From: Climacium dendroides
Taxonomy: Eukaryota; Streptophyta; Bryopsida; Hypnales; Climaciaceae
NCBI GenBank assembly: GCA_950106755.1
Contig: CATNNA010000006.1
Span: 620,001-684,000, forward strand
Direction: 5' to 3'
DNA length: 64,000 bases
Below, one piece after another: positions 40,535-53,324 of the stretch (the first letter of the stretch is position 1; each line of letters starts with the position of its first letter). Below the pieces are notes generated by a model. That model saw only the letters and a program-made list of their open reading frames with translations. It was not told the origin of the DNA and ran no database searches. The translations under genes were made by a program, and so were the position numbers.

Positions 40535-43500
40535 ATGCAAATGTTGCAAGACATCATTTTCAAATTACTTGTAACAACTTATTTTATGGTGTACATTGGA
40601 AGGGAATGCGTGAGAATTTCAAAAAGAGATCGTCCACTTGCCTTGTACTTTGATGCCCAAACTTCAAATCTCATGCACACTTCGCGTGATAATAAGAAAG
40701 CAAAGAAATGTGGAAGTTGCCAATGCTCCAAGCCTTCCTTTTCATCTTGGGAAATGGTAACTCAACGGAAACTTTAAAGGCAATGCGTGACAAATCTATT
40801 GAAAAATTGGATTGGGCTTGCCTTGTATTTCGAGGGCCACCATCATTTCAATCCTCATAGACATTGCACGTATGAAAATGAAAGCAAGAAAACGTGATAA
40901 ATGCAAATGTTGCAAGACATCATTTTCAAATTATTTGTAACAACTTATTTTATGGTGTACATTGGAAGGGAATGCGTGAGAATTTCAAAAGGAGATCGTC
41001 CACTTGCCTTGTACTTTGATGCCCAAACTTCAAATCTCCTGCGCACTTCGCGTGATAATAAGAAAGCAAAGAAATGTGGAAGTTGCCAATGCTCCAAGCC
41101 TTCCTTTTCATCTTGGGAAATGGTAACTCAACGGAAACTTTAAAGGCAATGCGTGACAAATCTATTGAAAAATTGGATTGGGCTTGCCTTGTATTTCGAG
41201 GGCCACCATCATTTCAATCCTCATAGACATTGCACGTATGAAAATGAAAGCAAGAAAACGTGATAAATGCAAATGTTGCAAGACATCATTTTCAAATTAT
41301 TTGTAACAACTTATTTTATGGTGTACATTGGAAGGGAATGCGTGAGAATTTCAAAAGGAGATCGTCCACTTGCCTTGTACTTTGATGCCCAAACTTCAAA
41401 TCTCATGCACACTTCGCGTGATAATAAGAAAGCAAAGAAATGTGGAAGTTGCCAATGCTCCAAGCCTTCCTTTTCATCTTGGGAAATGGTAACTCAACGG
41501 AAACTTTAAAGGCAATGCGTGACAAATCTATTGAAAAATTGGATTGGGCTTGCCTTGTATTTCGAGGGCCACCATCATTTCAATCCTCATAGACATTGCA
41601 CGTATGAAAATGAAAGCAAGAAAACGTGATAAATGCAAATGTTGCAAGACATCATTTTCAAATTATTTGTAACAACTTATTTTATGGTGTACATTGGAAG
41701 GGAATGCGTGAGAATTTCAAAAGGAGATCGTCCACTTGCCTTGTACTTTGATGCCCAAACTTCAAATCTCATGCGCACTTCGCGTGATAATAAGAAAGCA
41801 AAGAAATGTGGAAGTTGCCAATGCTCCAAGCCTTCCTTTTCATCTTGGGAAATGGTAACTCAATCCTCATAGACATTGCACGTATGAAAATGAAAGCAAG
41901 AAAACGTGATAAATGCAAATGTTGCAAGACATCATTTTCAAATTATTTGTAACAACTTATTTTATGGTGTACATTGGAAGGGAATGCGTGAGAATTTCAA
42001 AAAGAGATCGTCCACTTGCCTTGTACTTTGATGCCCAAACTTCAAATCTCATGCGCACTTCGCGTGATAATAAGAAAGCAAAGAAATGTGGAAGTTGCCA
42101 ATGCTCCAAGCCTTCCTTTTCATGTTGGGAAATAGTAACTCAACGGAAACATTAAAGGCAATGCGTGACAAATCTATTGAAAAATTGGATTGGGCTTGCC
42201 TTGTATTTCGAGGGCCACCATCATTTCAATCCTCATAGACATTGCACGTATGAAAATGAAAGCAAGAAAACGTGATAAATGCAAATGTTGCAAGACATCA
42301 TTTTCAAATTATTTGTAACAACTTATTTTATGGTGTACATTGGAAGGGAATGCGTGAGAATTTCAAAAGGAGATCGTCCACTTGCCTTGTACTTTGATGC
42401 CCAAACTTCAAATCTCATGCGCACTTCGCGTGATAATAAGAAAGCAAAGAAATGTGGAAGTTGCCAATGCTCCAAGCCTTCCTTTTCATGTTGGGAAATG
42501 GTAACTCAATCCTCATAGACATTGCACGTATGAAAATGAAAGCAAGAAAACGTGATAAATGCAAATGTTGCAAGACATCATTTTCAAATTATTTGTAACA
42601 ACTTATTTTATGGTGTACATTGGAAGGGAATGCGTGAGAATTTCAAAAAGAGATCGTCCACTTGCCTTGTACTTTGATGCCCAAACTTCAAATCTCATGC
42701 ACACTTCGCGTGATAATAAGAAAGCAAAGAAATGTGGAAGTTGCCAATGCTCCAAGCCTTCCTTTTCATGTTGGGAAATAGTAACTCAACGGAAACATTA
42801 AAGGCAATGCGTGACAAATCTATTGAAAAATTGGATTGGGCTTGCCTTGTATTTCGAGGGCCACCATCATTTCAATCCTCATAGACATTGCACGTATGAA
42901 AATGAAAGCAAGAAAACATGATAAATGCAAATGTTGCAAGACATCATTTTCAAATTATTTGTAACAACTTATTTTATGGTGTACATTGGAAGGGAATGCG
43001 TGAGAATTTCAAAAGGAGATCGTCCACTTGCCTTGTACTTTGATGCCCAAACTTCAAATCTCATGCGCACTTCGCGTGATAATAAGAAAGCAAAGAAATG
43101 TGGAAGTTGCCAATGCTCCAAGCCTTCCTTTTCATGTTGGGAAATGGTAACTCAATCCTCATAGACATTGCACGTATGAAAATGAAAGCAAGAAAACGTG
43201 ATAAATGCAAATGTTGCAAGACATCATTTTCAAATTATTTGTAACAACTTATTTTATGGTGTACATTGGAAGGGAATGCGTGAGAATTTCAAAAAGAGAT
43301 CGTCCACTTGCCTTGTACTTTGATGCCCAAACTTCAAATCTCATGCACACTTCGCGTGATAATAAGAAAGCAAAGAAATGTGGAAGTTGCCAATGCTCCA
43401 AGCCTTCCTTTTCATGTTGGGAAATAGTAACTCAACGGAAACATTAAAGGCAATGCGTGACAAATCTATTGAAAAATTGGATTGGGCTTGCCTTGTATTT

Positions 43501-43570
43501 CGAGGGCCACCATCATTTCAATCCTCATAGACATTGCACGTATGAAAATGAAAGCAAGAAAACGTGATAA
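40535..43570 (+). repeat. Nine-unit higher-order repeat (3036 bp), copy 2
   Basis: It repeats 37499-40534 unit for unit, including the unusual CTCCTGCGC unit at 40901. The one difference noticed is G at 42272 against A at 39236 (unit position 360). Two copies this alike over 3 kb indicate a recent segmental duplication or conversion. Confidence 0.9.
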
Positions 43571-44862
43571 ATGCAAATGTTGCAAGACATCATTTTCAAA
43601 TTATTTGTAACAACTTATTTTATGGTGTACATTGGAAGGGAATGCGTGAGAATTTCAAAAGGAGATCGTCCACTTGCCTTGTACTTTGATGCCCAAACTT
43701 CAAATCTCATGCGCACTTCGCGTGATAATAAGAAAGCAAAGAAATGTGGAAGTTGCCAATGCTCCAAGCCTTCCTTTTCATGTTGGGAAATGGTAACTCA
43801 ATCCTCATAGACATTGCACGTATGAAAATGAAAGCAAGAAAACGTGATAAATGCAAATGTTGCAAGACATCATTTTCAAATTATTTGTAACAACTTATTT
43901 TATGGTGTACATTGGAAGGGAATGCGTGAGAATTTCAAAAAGAGATCGTCCACTTGCCTTGTACTTTGATGCCCAAACTTCAAATCTCATGCACACTTCG
44001 CGTGATAATAAGAAAGCAAAGAAATGTGGAAGTTGCCAATGCTCCAAGCCTTCCTTTTCATGTTGGGAAATAGTAACTCAACGGAAACATTAAAGGCAAT
44101 GCGTGACAAATCTATTGAAAAATTGGATTGGGCTTGCCTTGTATTTCGAGGGCCACCATCATTTCAATCCTCATAGACATTGCACGTATGAAAATGAAAG
44201 CAAGAAAACATGATAAATGCAAATGTTGCAAGACATCATTTTCAAATTATTTGTAACAACTTATTTTATGGTGTACATTGGAAGGGAATGCGTGAGAATT
44301 TCAAAAGGAGATCGTCCACTTGCCTTGTACTTTGATGCCCAAACTTCAAATCTCATGCGCACTTCGCGTGATAATAAGAAAGCAAAGAAATGTGGAAGTT
44401 GCCAATGCTCCAAGCCTTCCTTTTCATGTTGGGAAATGGTAACTCAATCCTCATAGACATTGCACGTATGAAAATGAAAGCAAGAAAACGTGATAAATGC
44501 AAATGTTGCAAGACATCATTTTCAAATTATTTGTAACAACTTATTTTATGGTGTACATTGGAAGGGAATGCGTGAGAATTTCAAAAAGAGATCGTCCACT
44601 TGCCTTGTACTTTGATGCCCAAACTTCAAATCTCATGCACACTTCGCGTGATAATAAGAAAGCAAAGAAATGTGGAAGTTGCCAATGCTCCAAGCCTTCC
44701 TTTTCATGTTGGGAAATAGTAACTCAACGGAAACATTAAAGGCAATGCGTGACAAATCTATTGAAAAATTGGATTGGGCTTGCCTTGTATTTCGAGGGCC
44801 ACCATCATTTCAATCCTCATAGACATTGCACGTATGAAAATGAAAGCAAGAAAACGTGATAA
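42279..44862 (+). repeat. Two-unit higher-order repeat (646 bp), four copies
   Basis: A 280-bp unit followed by an A-at-222/A-at-239 366-bp unit is repeated at 42279, 42925, 43571 and 44217. A at unit 360 (AAACATGAT) precedes the second and fourth copies but not the first and third. The first two copies overlap the right end of the 3036-bp repeat, so dimer and nine-unit expansions are nested. Confidence 0.85.
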
Positions 44863-45142
44863 ATGCAAATGTTGCAAGACATCATTTTCAAATTATTTGT
44901 AACAACTTATTTTATGGTGTACATTGGAAGGGAATGCGTGAGAATTTCAAAAGGAGATCGTCCACTTGCCTTGTACTTTGATGCCCAAACTTCAAATCTC
45001 ATGCGCACTTCGCGTGATAATAAGAAAGCAAAGAAATGTGGAAGTTGCCAATGCTCCAAGCCTTCCTTTTCATGTTGGGAAATGGTAACTCAATCCTCAT
45101 AGACATTGCACGTATGAAAATGAAAGCAAGAAAACGTGATAA

Positions 45143-45508
45143 ATGCAAATGTTGCAAGACATCATTTTCAAATTATTTGTAACAACTTATTTTATGGTGT
45201 ACATTGGAAGGGAATGCGTGAGAATTTCAAAAAGAGATCGTCCACTTGCCTTGTACTTTGATGCCCAAACTTCAAATCTCATGCACACTTCGCTTGATAA
45301 TAGGAAAGCAAAGAAATGTGGAAGTTGCCAATGCTCCAAGCCTTCCTTTTCATGTTGGGAAATGGTAACTCAACGGAAACTTTAAAGGCAATGCGTGACA
45401 AATCTATTGGAAAATTGGATTGGGCTTGCCTTGTATTTCGAGGGCCACCATCATTTCAATCCTCATAGACATTGCACGTATGAAAATGAAAGCAAGAAAA
45501 CGTGATAA
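45143..45508 (+). repeat. Divergent 366-bp unit at the start of sub-block 2b
   Basis: It has two private changes close together, CGCTTGAT and ATAGGAAAG in place of CGCGTGAT and ATAAGAAAG, and it is the first unit with G at 268. It directly follows the run of 646-bp dimers and marks the 2a/2b boundary. Confidence 0.85.
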
Positions 45509-46886
45509 ATGCAAATGTTGCAAGACATCATTTTCAAATTATTTGTAACAACTTATTTTATGGTGTACATTGGAAGGGAATGCGTGAGAATTTCAAAAAG
45601 AGATCGTCCACTTGCCTTGTACTTTGATGCCCAAACTTCAAATCTCATGCACACTTTGCGTGATAATAAGAAAGCAAAGAAATGTGGAAGTTGCCAATGC
45701 TCCAAGCCATCCTTTTCATGTTGGGAAATGGTAACTCAACGGAAACATTAAAGGCAATGCGTGACAAATCTATTGAAAAATTGGATTGGGCTTGCCTTGT
45801 ATTTCGAGGGCCACCATCATTTCAATCCTCATAGACATTGCACGTATGAAAATGAAAGCAAGAAAACGTGATAAATGCAAATGTTGCAAGACATCATTTT
45901 CAAATTATTTGTAACAACTTATTTTATGGTGTACATTGGAAGGGAATGCGTGAGAATTTCAAAAGGAGATCGTCCACTTGCCTTGTACTTTGATGCCCAA
46001 ACTTCAAATCTCATGCGCACTTCGCGTGATAATAAGAAAGCAAAGAAATGTGGAAGTTGCCAATGCTCCAAGCCTTCCTTTTCATGTTGGGAAATGGTAA
46101 CTCAATCCTCATAGACATTGCACGTATGAAAATGAAAGCAAGAAAACGTGATAAATGCAAATGTTGCAAGACATCATTTTCAAATTATTTGTAACAACTT
46201 ATTTTATGGTGTACATTGGAAGGGAATGCGTGAGAATTTCAAAAAGAGATCGTCCACTTGCCTTGTACTTTGACGCCCAAACTTCAAATCTCATGCACAC
46301 TTCGCGTGATAATAAGAAAGCAAAGAAATGTGGAAGTTGCCAATGCTCCAAGCCTTCCTTTTCATGTTGGGAAATAGTAACTCAACGGAAACATTAAAGG
46401 CAATGCGTGACAAATCTATTGAAAAATTGGATTGGGCTTGCCTTGTATTTCGAGGGCCACCATCATTTCAATCCTCATAGACATTGCACGTATGAAAATG
46501 AAAGCAAGAAAACATGATAAATGCAAATGTTGCAAGACATCATTTTCAAATTATTTGTAACAACTTATTTTATGGTGTACATTGGAAGGGAATGCGTGAG
46601 AATTTCAAAAAGAGATCGTCCACTTGCCTTGTACTTTGATGCCCAAACTTCAAATCTCATGCGCACTTCGCGTGATAATAAGAAAGCAAAGAAATGTGGA
46701 AGTTGCCAATGCTCCAAGCCTTCCTTTTCATCTTGGGAAATGGTAACTCAACGGAAACTTTAAAGGCAATGCGTGACAAATCTATTGGAAAATTGGATTG
46801 GGCTTGCCTTGTATTTCGAGGGCCACCATCATTTCAATCCTCATAGACATTGCACGTATGAAAATGAAAGCAAGAAAACGTGATAA

Positions 46887-48264
46887 ATGCAAATGTTGCA
46901 AGACATCATTTTCAAATTATTTGTAACAACTTATTTTATGGTGTACATTGTAAGGGAATGCGTGAGAATTTCAAAAAGAGATCGTCCACTTGCCTTGTAC
47001 TTTGATGCCCAAACTTCAAATCTCATGCACACTTTGCGTGATAATAAGAAAGCAAAGAAATGTGGAAGTTGCCAATGCTCCAAGCCATCCTTTTCATGTT
47101 GGGAAATGGTAACTCAACGGAAACATTAAAGGCAATGCGTGACAAATCTATTGAAAAATTGGATTGGGCTTGCCTTGTATTTCGAGGGCCACCATCATTT
47201 CAATCCTCATAGACATTGCACGTATGAAAATGAAAGCAAGAAAACATGATAAATGCAAATGTTGCAAGACATCATTTTCAAATTATTTGTAACAACTTAT
47301 TTTATGGTGTACATTGGAAGGGAATGCGTGAGAATTTCAAAAGGAGATCGTCCACTTGCCTTGTACTTTGATGCCCAAACTTCAAATCTCATGCGCACTT
47401 CGCGTGATAATAAGAAAGCAAAGAAATGTGGAAGTTGCCAATGCTCCAAGCCTTCCTTTTCATGTTGGGAAATGGTAACTCAATCCTCATAGACATTGCA
47501 CGTATGAAAATGAAAGCAAGAAAACGTGATAAATGCAAATGTTGCAAGACATCATTTTCAAATTATTTGTAACAACTTATTTTATGGTGTACATTGGAAG
47601 GGAATGCGTGAGAATTTCAAAAAGAGATCGTCCACTTGCCTTGTACTTTGATGCCCAAACTTCAAATCTCATGCACACTTCGCGTGATAATAAGAAAGCA
47701 AAGAAATGTGGAAGTTGCCAATGCTCCAAGCCTTCCTTTTCATCTTGGGAAATGGTAATTCAACGGAAACTTTAAAGGCAATGCGTGACAAATCTATTGA
47801 AAAATTGGATTGGGCTTGCCTTGTATTTCGAGGGCCACCATCATTTCAATCCTCATAGACATTGCACGTATGAAAATGAAAGCAAGAAAACGTGATAAAT
47901 GCAAATGTTGCAAGACCTCATTTTCAAATTACTTGTAACAACTTATTTTATGGTGTACATTGGAAGGGAATGCGTGAGAATTTCAAAAAGAGATCGTCCA
48001 CTTGCCTTGTACTTTGATGCCCAAACTTCAAATCTCATGCGCACTTCGCGTGATAATAAGAAAGCAAAGAAATGTGGAAGTTGCCAATGCTCCAAGCCTT
48101 CCTTTTCATCTTGGGAAATGGTAACTCAACGGAAACTTTAAAGGCAATGCGTGACAAATCTATTGGAAAATTGGATTGGGCTTGCCTTGTATTTCGAGGG
48201 CCACCATCATTTCAATCCTCATAGACATTGCACGTATGAAAATGAAAGCAAGAAAACGTGATAA
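46887..48264 (+). repeat. Four-unit higher-order repeat (1378 bp), copy 1
   Basis: Order: T-at-65 with T at 149 and A at 201; 280-bp unit; AAAAGA with T at 227; C-at-19/C-at-34 with G at 143. Lengths 366+280+366+366. Confidence 0.88.
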
Positions 48265-49642
48265 ATGCAAATGTTGCAAGACATCATTTTCAAATTATTT
48301 GTAACAACTTATTTTATGGTGTACATTGTAAGGGAATGCGTGAGAATTTCAAAAAGAGATCGTCCACTTGCCTTGTACTTTGATGCCCAAACTTCAAATC
48401 TCATGCACACTTTGCGTGATAATAAGAAAGCAAAGAAATGTGGAAGTTGCCAATGCTCCAAGCCATCCTTTTCATGTTGGGAAATGGTAACTCAACGGAA
48501 ACATTAAAGGCAATGCGTGACAAATCTATTGAAAAATTGGATTGGGCTTGCCTTGTATTTCGAGGGCCACCATCATTTCAATCCTCATAGACATTGCACG
48601 TATGAAAATGAAAGCAAGAAAACATGATAAATGCAAATGTTGCAAGACATCATTTTCAAATTATTTGTAACAACTTATTTTATGGTGTACATTGGAAGGG
48701 AATGCGTGAGAATTTCAAAAGGAGATCGTCCACTTGCCTTGTACTTTGATGCCCAAACTTCAAATCTCATGCGCACTTCGCGTGATAATAAGAAAGCAAA
48801 GAAATGTGGAAGTTGCCAATGCTCCAAGCCTTCCTTTTCATGTCGGGAAATGGTAACTCAATCCTCATAGACATTGCACGTATGAAAATGAAAGCAAGAA
48901 AACGTGATAAATGCAAATGTTGCAAGACATCATTTTCAAATTATTTGTAACAACTTATTTTATGGTGTACATTGGAAGGGAATGCGTGAGAATTTCAAAA
49001 AGAGATCGTCCACTTGCCTTGTACTTTGATGCCCAAACTTCAAATCTCATACACACTTCGCGTGATAATAAGAAAGCAAAGAAATGTGGAAGTTGCCAAT
49101 GCTCCAAGCCTTCCTTTTCATCTTGGGAAATGGTAATTCAACGGAAACTTTAAAGGCAATGCGTGACAAATCTATTGAAAAATTGGATTGGGCTTGCCTT
49201 GTATTTCGAGGGCCACCATCATTTCAATCCTCATAGACATTGCACGTATGAAAATGAAAGCAAGAAAACGTGATAAATGCAAATGTTGCAAGACCTCATT
49301 TTCAAATTACTTGTAACAACTTATTTTATGGTGTACATTGGAAGGGAATGCGTGAGAATTTCAAAAAGAGATCGTCCACTTGCCTTGTACTTTGATGCCC
49401 AAACTTCAAATCTCATGCGCACTTCGCGTGATAATAAGAAAGCAAAGAAATGTGGAAGTTGCCAATGCTCCAAGCCTTCCTTTTCATCTTGGGAAATGGT
49501 AACTCAACGGAAACTTTAAAGGCAATGCGTGACAAATCTATTGGAAAATTGGATTGGGCTTGCCTTGTATTTCGAGGGCCACCATCATTTCAATCCTCAT
49601 AGACATTGCACGTATGAAAATGAAAGCAAGAAAACGTGATAA
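48265..49642 (+). repeat. Four-unit higher-order repeat (1378 bp), copy 2
   Basis: Same order as copy 1. Its 280-bp unit (48631) has TGTCGGGAA in place of TGTTGGGAA, shared only with copy 3. The third unit (48911) has a private CATACAC. Confidence 0.88.
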
Positions 49643-50654
49643 ATGCAAATGTTGCAAGACATCATTTTCAAATTATTTGTAACAACTTATTTTATGGTGT
49701 ACATTGTAAGGGAATGCGTGAGAATTTCAAAAAGAGATCGTCCACTTGCCTTGTACTTTGATGCCCAAACTTCAAATCTCATGCACACTTTGCGTGATAA
49801 TAAGAAAGCAAAGAAATGTGGAAGTTGCCAATGCTCCAAGCCATCCTTTTCATGTTGGGAAATGGTAACTCAACGGAAACATTAAAGGCAATGCGTGACA
49901 AATCTATTGAAAAATTGGATTGGGCTTGCCTTGTATTTCGAGGGCCACCATCATTTCAATCCTCATAGACATTGCACGTATGAAAATGAAAGCAAGAAAA
50001 CATGATAAATGCAAATGTTGCAAGACATCATTTTCAAATTATTTGTAACAACTTATTTTATGGTGTACATTGGAAGGGAATGCGTGAGAATTTCAAAAGG
50101 AGATCGTCCACTTGCCTTGTACTTTGATGCCCAAACTTCAAATCTCATGCGCACTTCGCGTGATAATAAGAAAGCAAAGAAATGTGGAAGTTGCCAATGC
50201 TCCAAGCCTTCCTTTTCATGTCGGGAAATGGTAACTCAATCCTCATAGACATTGCACGTATGAAAATGAAAGCAAGAAAACGTGATAAATGCAAATGTTG
50301 CAAGACATCATTTTCAAATTATTTGTAACAACTTATTTTATGGTGTACATTGGAAGGGAATGCGTGAGAATTTCAAAAAGAGATCGTCCACTTGCCTTGT
50401 ACTTTGATGCCCAAACTTCAAATCTCATGCACACTTCGCGTGATAATAAGAAAGCAAAGAAATGTGGAAGTTGCCAATGCTCCAAGCCTTCCTTTTCATC
50501 TTGGGAAATGGTAATTCAACGGAAACTTTAAAGGCAATGCGTGACAAATCTATTGAAAAATTGGATTGGGCTTGCCTTGTATTTCGAGGGCCACCATCAT
50601 TTCAATCCTCATAGACATTGCACGTATGAAAATGAAAGCAAGAAAACGTGATAA
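49643..50654 (+). repeat. Four-unit higher-order repeat, copy 3 (its fourth unit is 280 bp)
   Basis: Units 49643, 50009 and 50289 repeat the pattern and share the TGTCGGGAA change with copy 2, so copies 2 and 3 are the closest pair. The fourth position (50655) has the C-at-19/C-at-34 body but ends at the 280-bp junction. Confidence 0.85.
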
Positions 50655-51214
50655 ATGCAAATGTTGCAAGACCTCATTTTCAAATTACTTGTAACAACTT
50701 ATTTTATGGTGTACATTGGAAGGGAATGCGTGAGAATTTCAAAAAGAGATCGTCCACTTGCCTTGTACTTTGATGCCCAAACTTCAAATCTCATGCGCAC
50801 TTCGCGTGATAATAAGAAAGCAAAGAAATGTGGAAGTTGCCAATGCTCCAAGCCTTCCTTTTCATCTTGGGAAATGGTAACTCAATCCTCATAGACATTG
50901 CACGTATGAAAATGAAAGCAAGAAAACGTGATAAATGCAAATGTTGCAAGACATCATTTTCAAATTATTTGTAACAACTTATTTTATGGTGTACATTGGA
51001 AGGGAATGCGTGAGAATTTCAAAAAGAGATCGTCCACTTGCCTTGTACTTTGATGCCCAAACTTCAAATCTCATGCGCACTTCGCGTGATAATAAGAAAG
51101 CAAAGAAATGTGGAAGTTGCCAATGCTCCAAGCCTTCCTTTTCATCTTGGGAAATGGTAACTCAATCCTCATAGACATTGCACGTATGAAAATGAAAGCA
51201 AGAAAACGTGATAA

Positions 51215-51580
51215 ATGCAAATGTTGCAAGACCTCATTTTCAAATTACTTGTAACAACTTATTTTATGGTGTACATTGGAAGGGAATGCGTGAGAATTTC
51301 AAAAAGAGATCGTCCACTTGCCTTGTACTTTGATGCCCAAACTTCAAATCTCATGCACACTTCGCGTGATAATAAGAAAGCAAAGAAATGTGGAAGTTGC
51401 CAATGCTCCAAGCCATCCTTTTCATGTTGGGAAATGGTAACTCAACGGAAACATTAAAGGCAATGCGTGACAAATCTATTGAAAAATTGGATTGGGCTTG
51501 CCTTGTATTTCGAGGGCCACCATCATTTCAATCCTCATAGACATTGCACGTATGAAAATGAAAGCAAGAAAACATGATAA
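51215..51580 (+). repeat. Hybrid unit: C-at-19/C-at-34 left part, A-at-201/A-at-239 right part
   Basis: Its left part has C at 19 and 34 like the unit at 57931. Its right part has A at 143, A at 201, G at 212 and A at 239 like the unit at 58297. In the paralogous block these two are adjacent units. A single out-of-register crossover between unit positions ~65 and ~143 would fuse them and delete exactly 366 bp, which is the observed length difference. Confidence 0.85.
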
Positions 51581-52958
51581 ATGCAAATGTTGCAAGACAT
51601 CATTTTCAAATTATTTGTAACAACTTATTTTATGGTGTACATTGGAAGGGAATGCGTGAGAATTTCAAAAGGAGATCGTCCACTTGCCTTGTACTTTGAT
51701 GCCCAAACTTCAAATCTCATGCGCACTTCGCGTGATAATAAGAAAGCAAAGAAATGTGGAAGTTGCCAATGCTCCAAGCCTTCCTTTTCATGTTGGGAAA
51801 TGGTAACTCAATCCTCATAGACATTGCACGTATGAAAATGAAAGCAAGAAAACGTGATAAATGCAAATGTTGCAAGACATCATTTTCAAATTATTTGTAA
51901 CAACTTATTTTATGGTGTACATTGGAAGGGAATGCGTGAGAATTTCAAAAAGAGATCGTCCACTTGCCTTGTACTTTGATGCCCAAACTTCAAATCTCAT
52001 GCACACTTCGCGTGATAATAAGAAAGCAAAGAAATGTGGAAGTTGCCAATGCTCCAAGCCTTCCTTTTCATCTTGGGAAATGGTAATTCAACGGAAACTT
52101 TAAAGGCAATGCGTGACAAATCTATTGAAAAATTGGATTGGGCTTGCCTTGTATTTCGAGGGCCACCATCATTTCAATCCTCATAGACATTGCACGTATG
52201 AAAATGAAAGCAAGAAAACGTGATAAATGCAAATGTTGCAAGACCTCATTTTCAAATTACTTGTAACAACTTATTTTATGGTGTACATTGGAAGGGAATG
52301 CGTGAGAATTTCAAAAAGAGATCGTCCACTTGCCTTGTACTTTGATGCCCAAACTTCAAATCTCATGCGCACTTCGCGTGATAATAAGAAAGCAAAGAAA
52401 TGTGGAAGTTGCCAATGCTCCAAGCCTTCCTTTTCATCTTGGGAAATGGTAACTCAACGGAAACTTTAAAGGCAATGCGTGACAAATCTATTGAAAAATT
52501 GGATTGGGCTTGCCTTGTATTTCGAGGGCCACCATCATTTCAATCCTCATAGACATTGCACGTATGAAAATGAAAGCAAGAAAACGTGATAAATGCAAAT
52601 GTTGCAAGACATCATTTTCAAATTATTTGTAACAACTTATTTTATGGTGTACATTGTAAGGGAATGCGTGAGAATTTCAAAAAGAGATCGTCCACTTGCC
52701 TTGTACTTTGATGCCCAAACTTCAAATCTCATGCACACTTCGCGTGATAATAAGAAAGCAAAGAAATGTGGAAGTTGCCAATGCTCCAAGCCTTCCTTTT
52801 CATCTTGGGAAATGGTAACTCAACGGAAACTTTAAAGGCAATGCGTGACAAATCTATTGGAAAATTGGATTGGGCTTGCCTTGTATTTCGAGGGCCACCA
52901 TCATTTCAATCCTCATAGACATTGCACGTATGAAAATGAAAGCAAGAAAACGTGATAA

Positions 52959-53324
52959 AAGCAAATGTTGCAAGACATCATTTTCAAATTATTTGTAACA
53001 ACTTATTTTATGGTGTACATTGGAAGGGAATGCGTGAGAATTTCAAAAAGAGATCGTCCACTTGCCTTGTACTTTGATGCCCAAACTTCAAATCTCATGC
53101 ACACTTCACGTGATAATAAGAAAGCAAAGAAATGTGGAAGTTGCCAATGCTCCAAGCCTTCCTTTTCATCTTGGGAAATGGTAACTCAACGGAAACTTTA
53201 AAGGCAATGCGTGACAAATCTATTGAAAAATTGGATTGGACTTGCCTTGTATTTCGAGGGCCACCATCATTTCAATCCTCATAGACATTGCACGTATGAA
53301 AATGAAAGCAAGAAAACGTGATAA
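52959..53324 (+). repeat. Unit with lost first ATG and a CACGTG site, copy 1
   Basis: It has T-to-A at 52960 (AAGCAAATG instead of ATGCAAATG), G-to-A creating CACGTG at 53107-53112, and A at unit 282. All three are shared with 60041, 7082 bp downstream, and the first two were seen nowhere else. Confidence 0.9.

Larger units (their letters stand above)
32439..45142 (+). repeat. Sub-block 2a: 280-bp units alternating with A-at-222/A-at-239 units
   Basis: Fourteen 280-bp units lie here, and two never stand next to each other. Most 366-bp partners have AAAAGA, G at 212, A at 222 (GAAATAG) and A at 239 (AAACATTAA). The block is arranged as S-N-N trimers, nine-unit repeats and S-N dimers (S = 280 bp, N = the A-at-222/A-at-239 unit). 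Confidence 0.85.

Noticed and set aside
53107..53112. CACGTG as a functional G-box
   Set aside because: It arises from one G-to-A change in one ancestral unit and is present in only two copies by block duplication.
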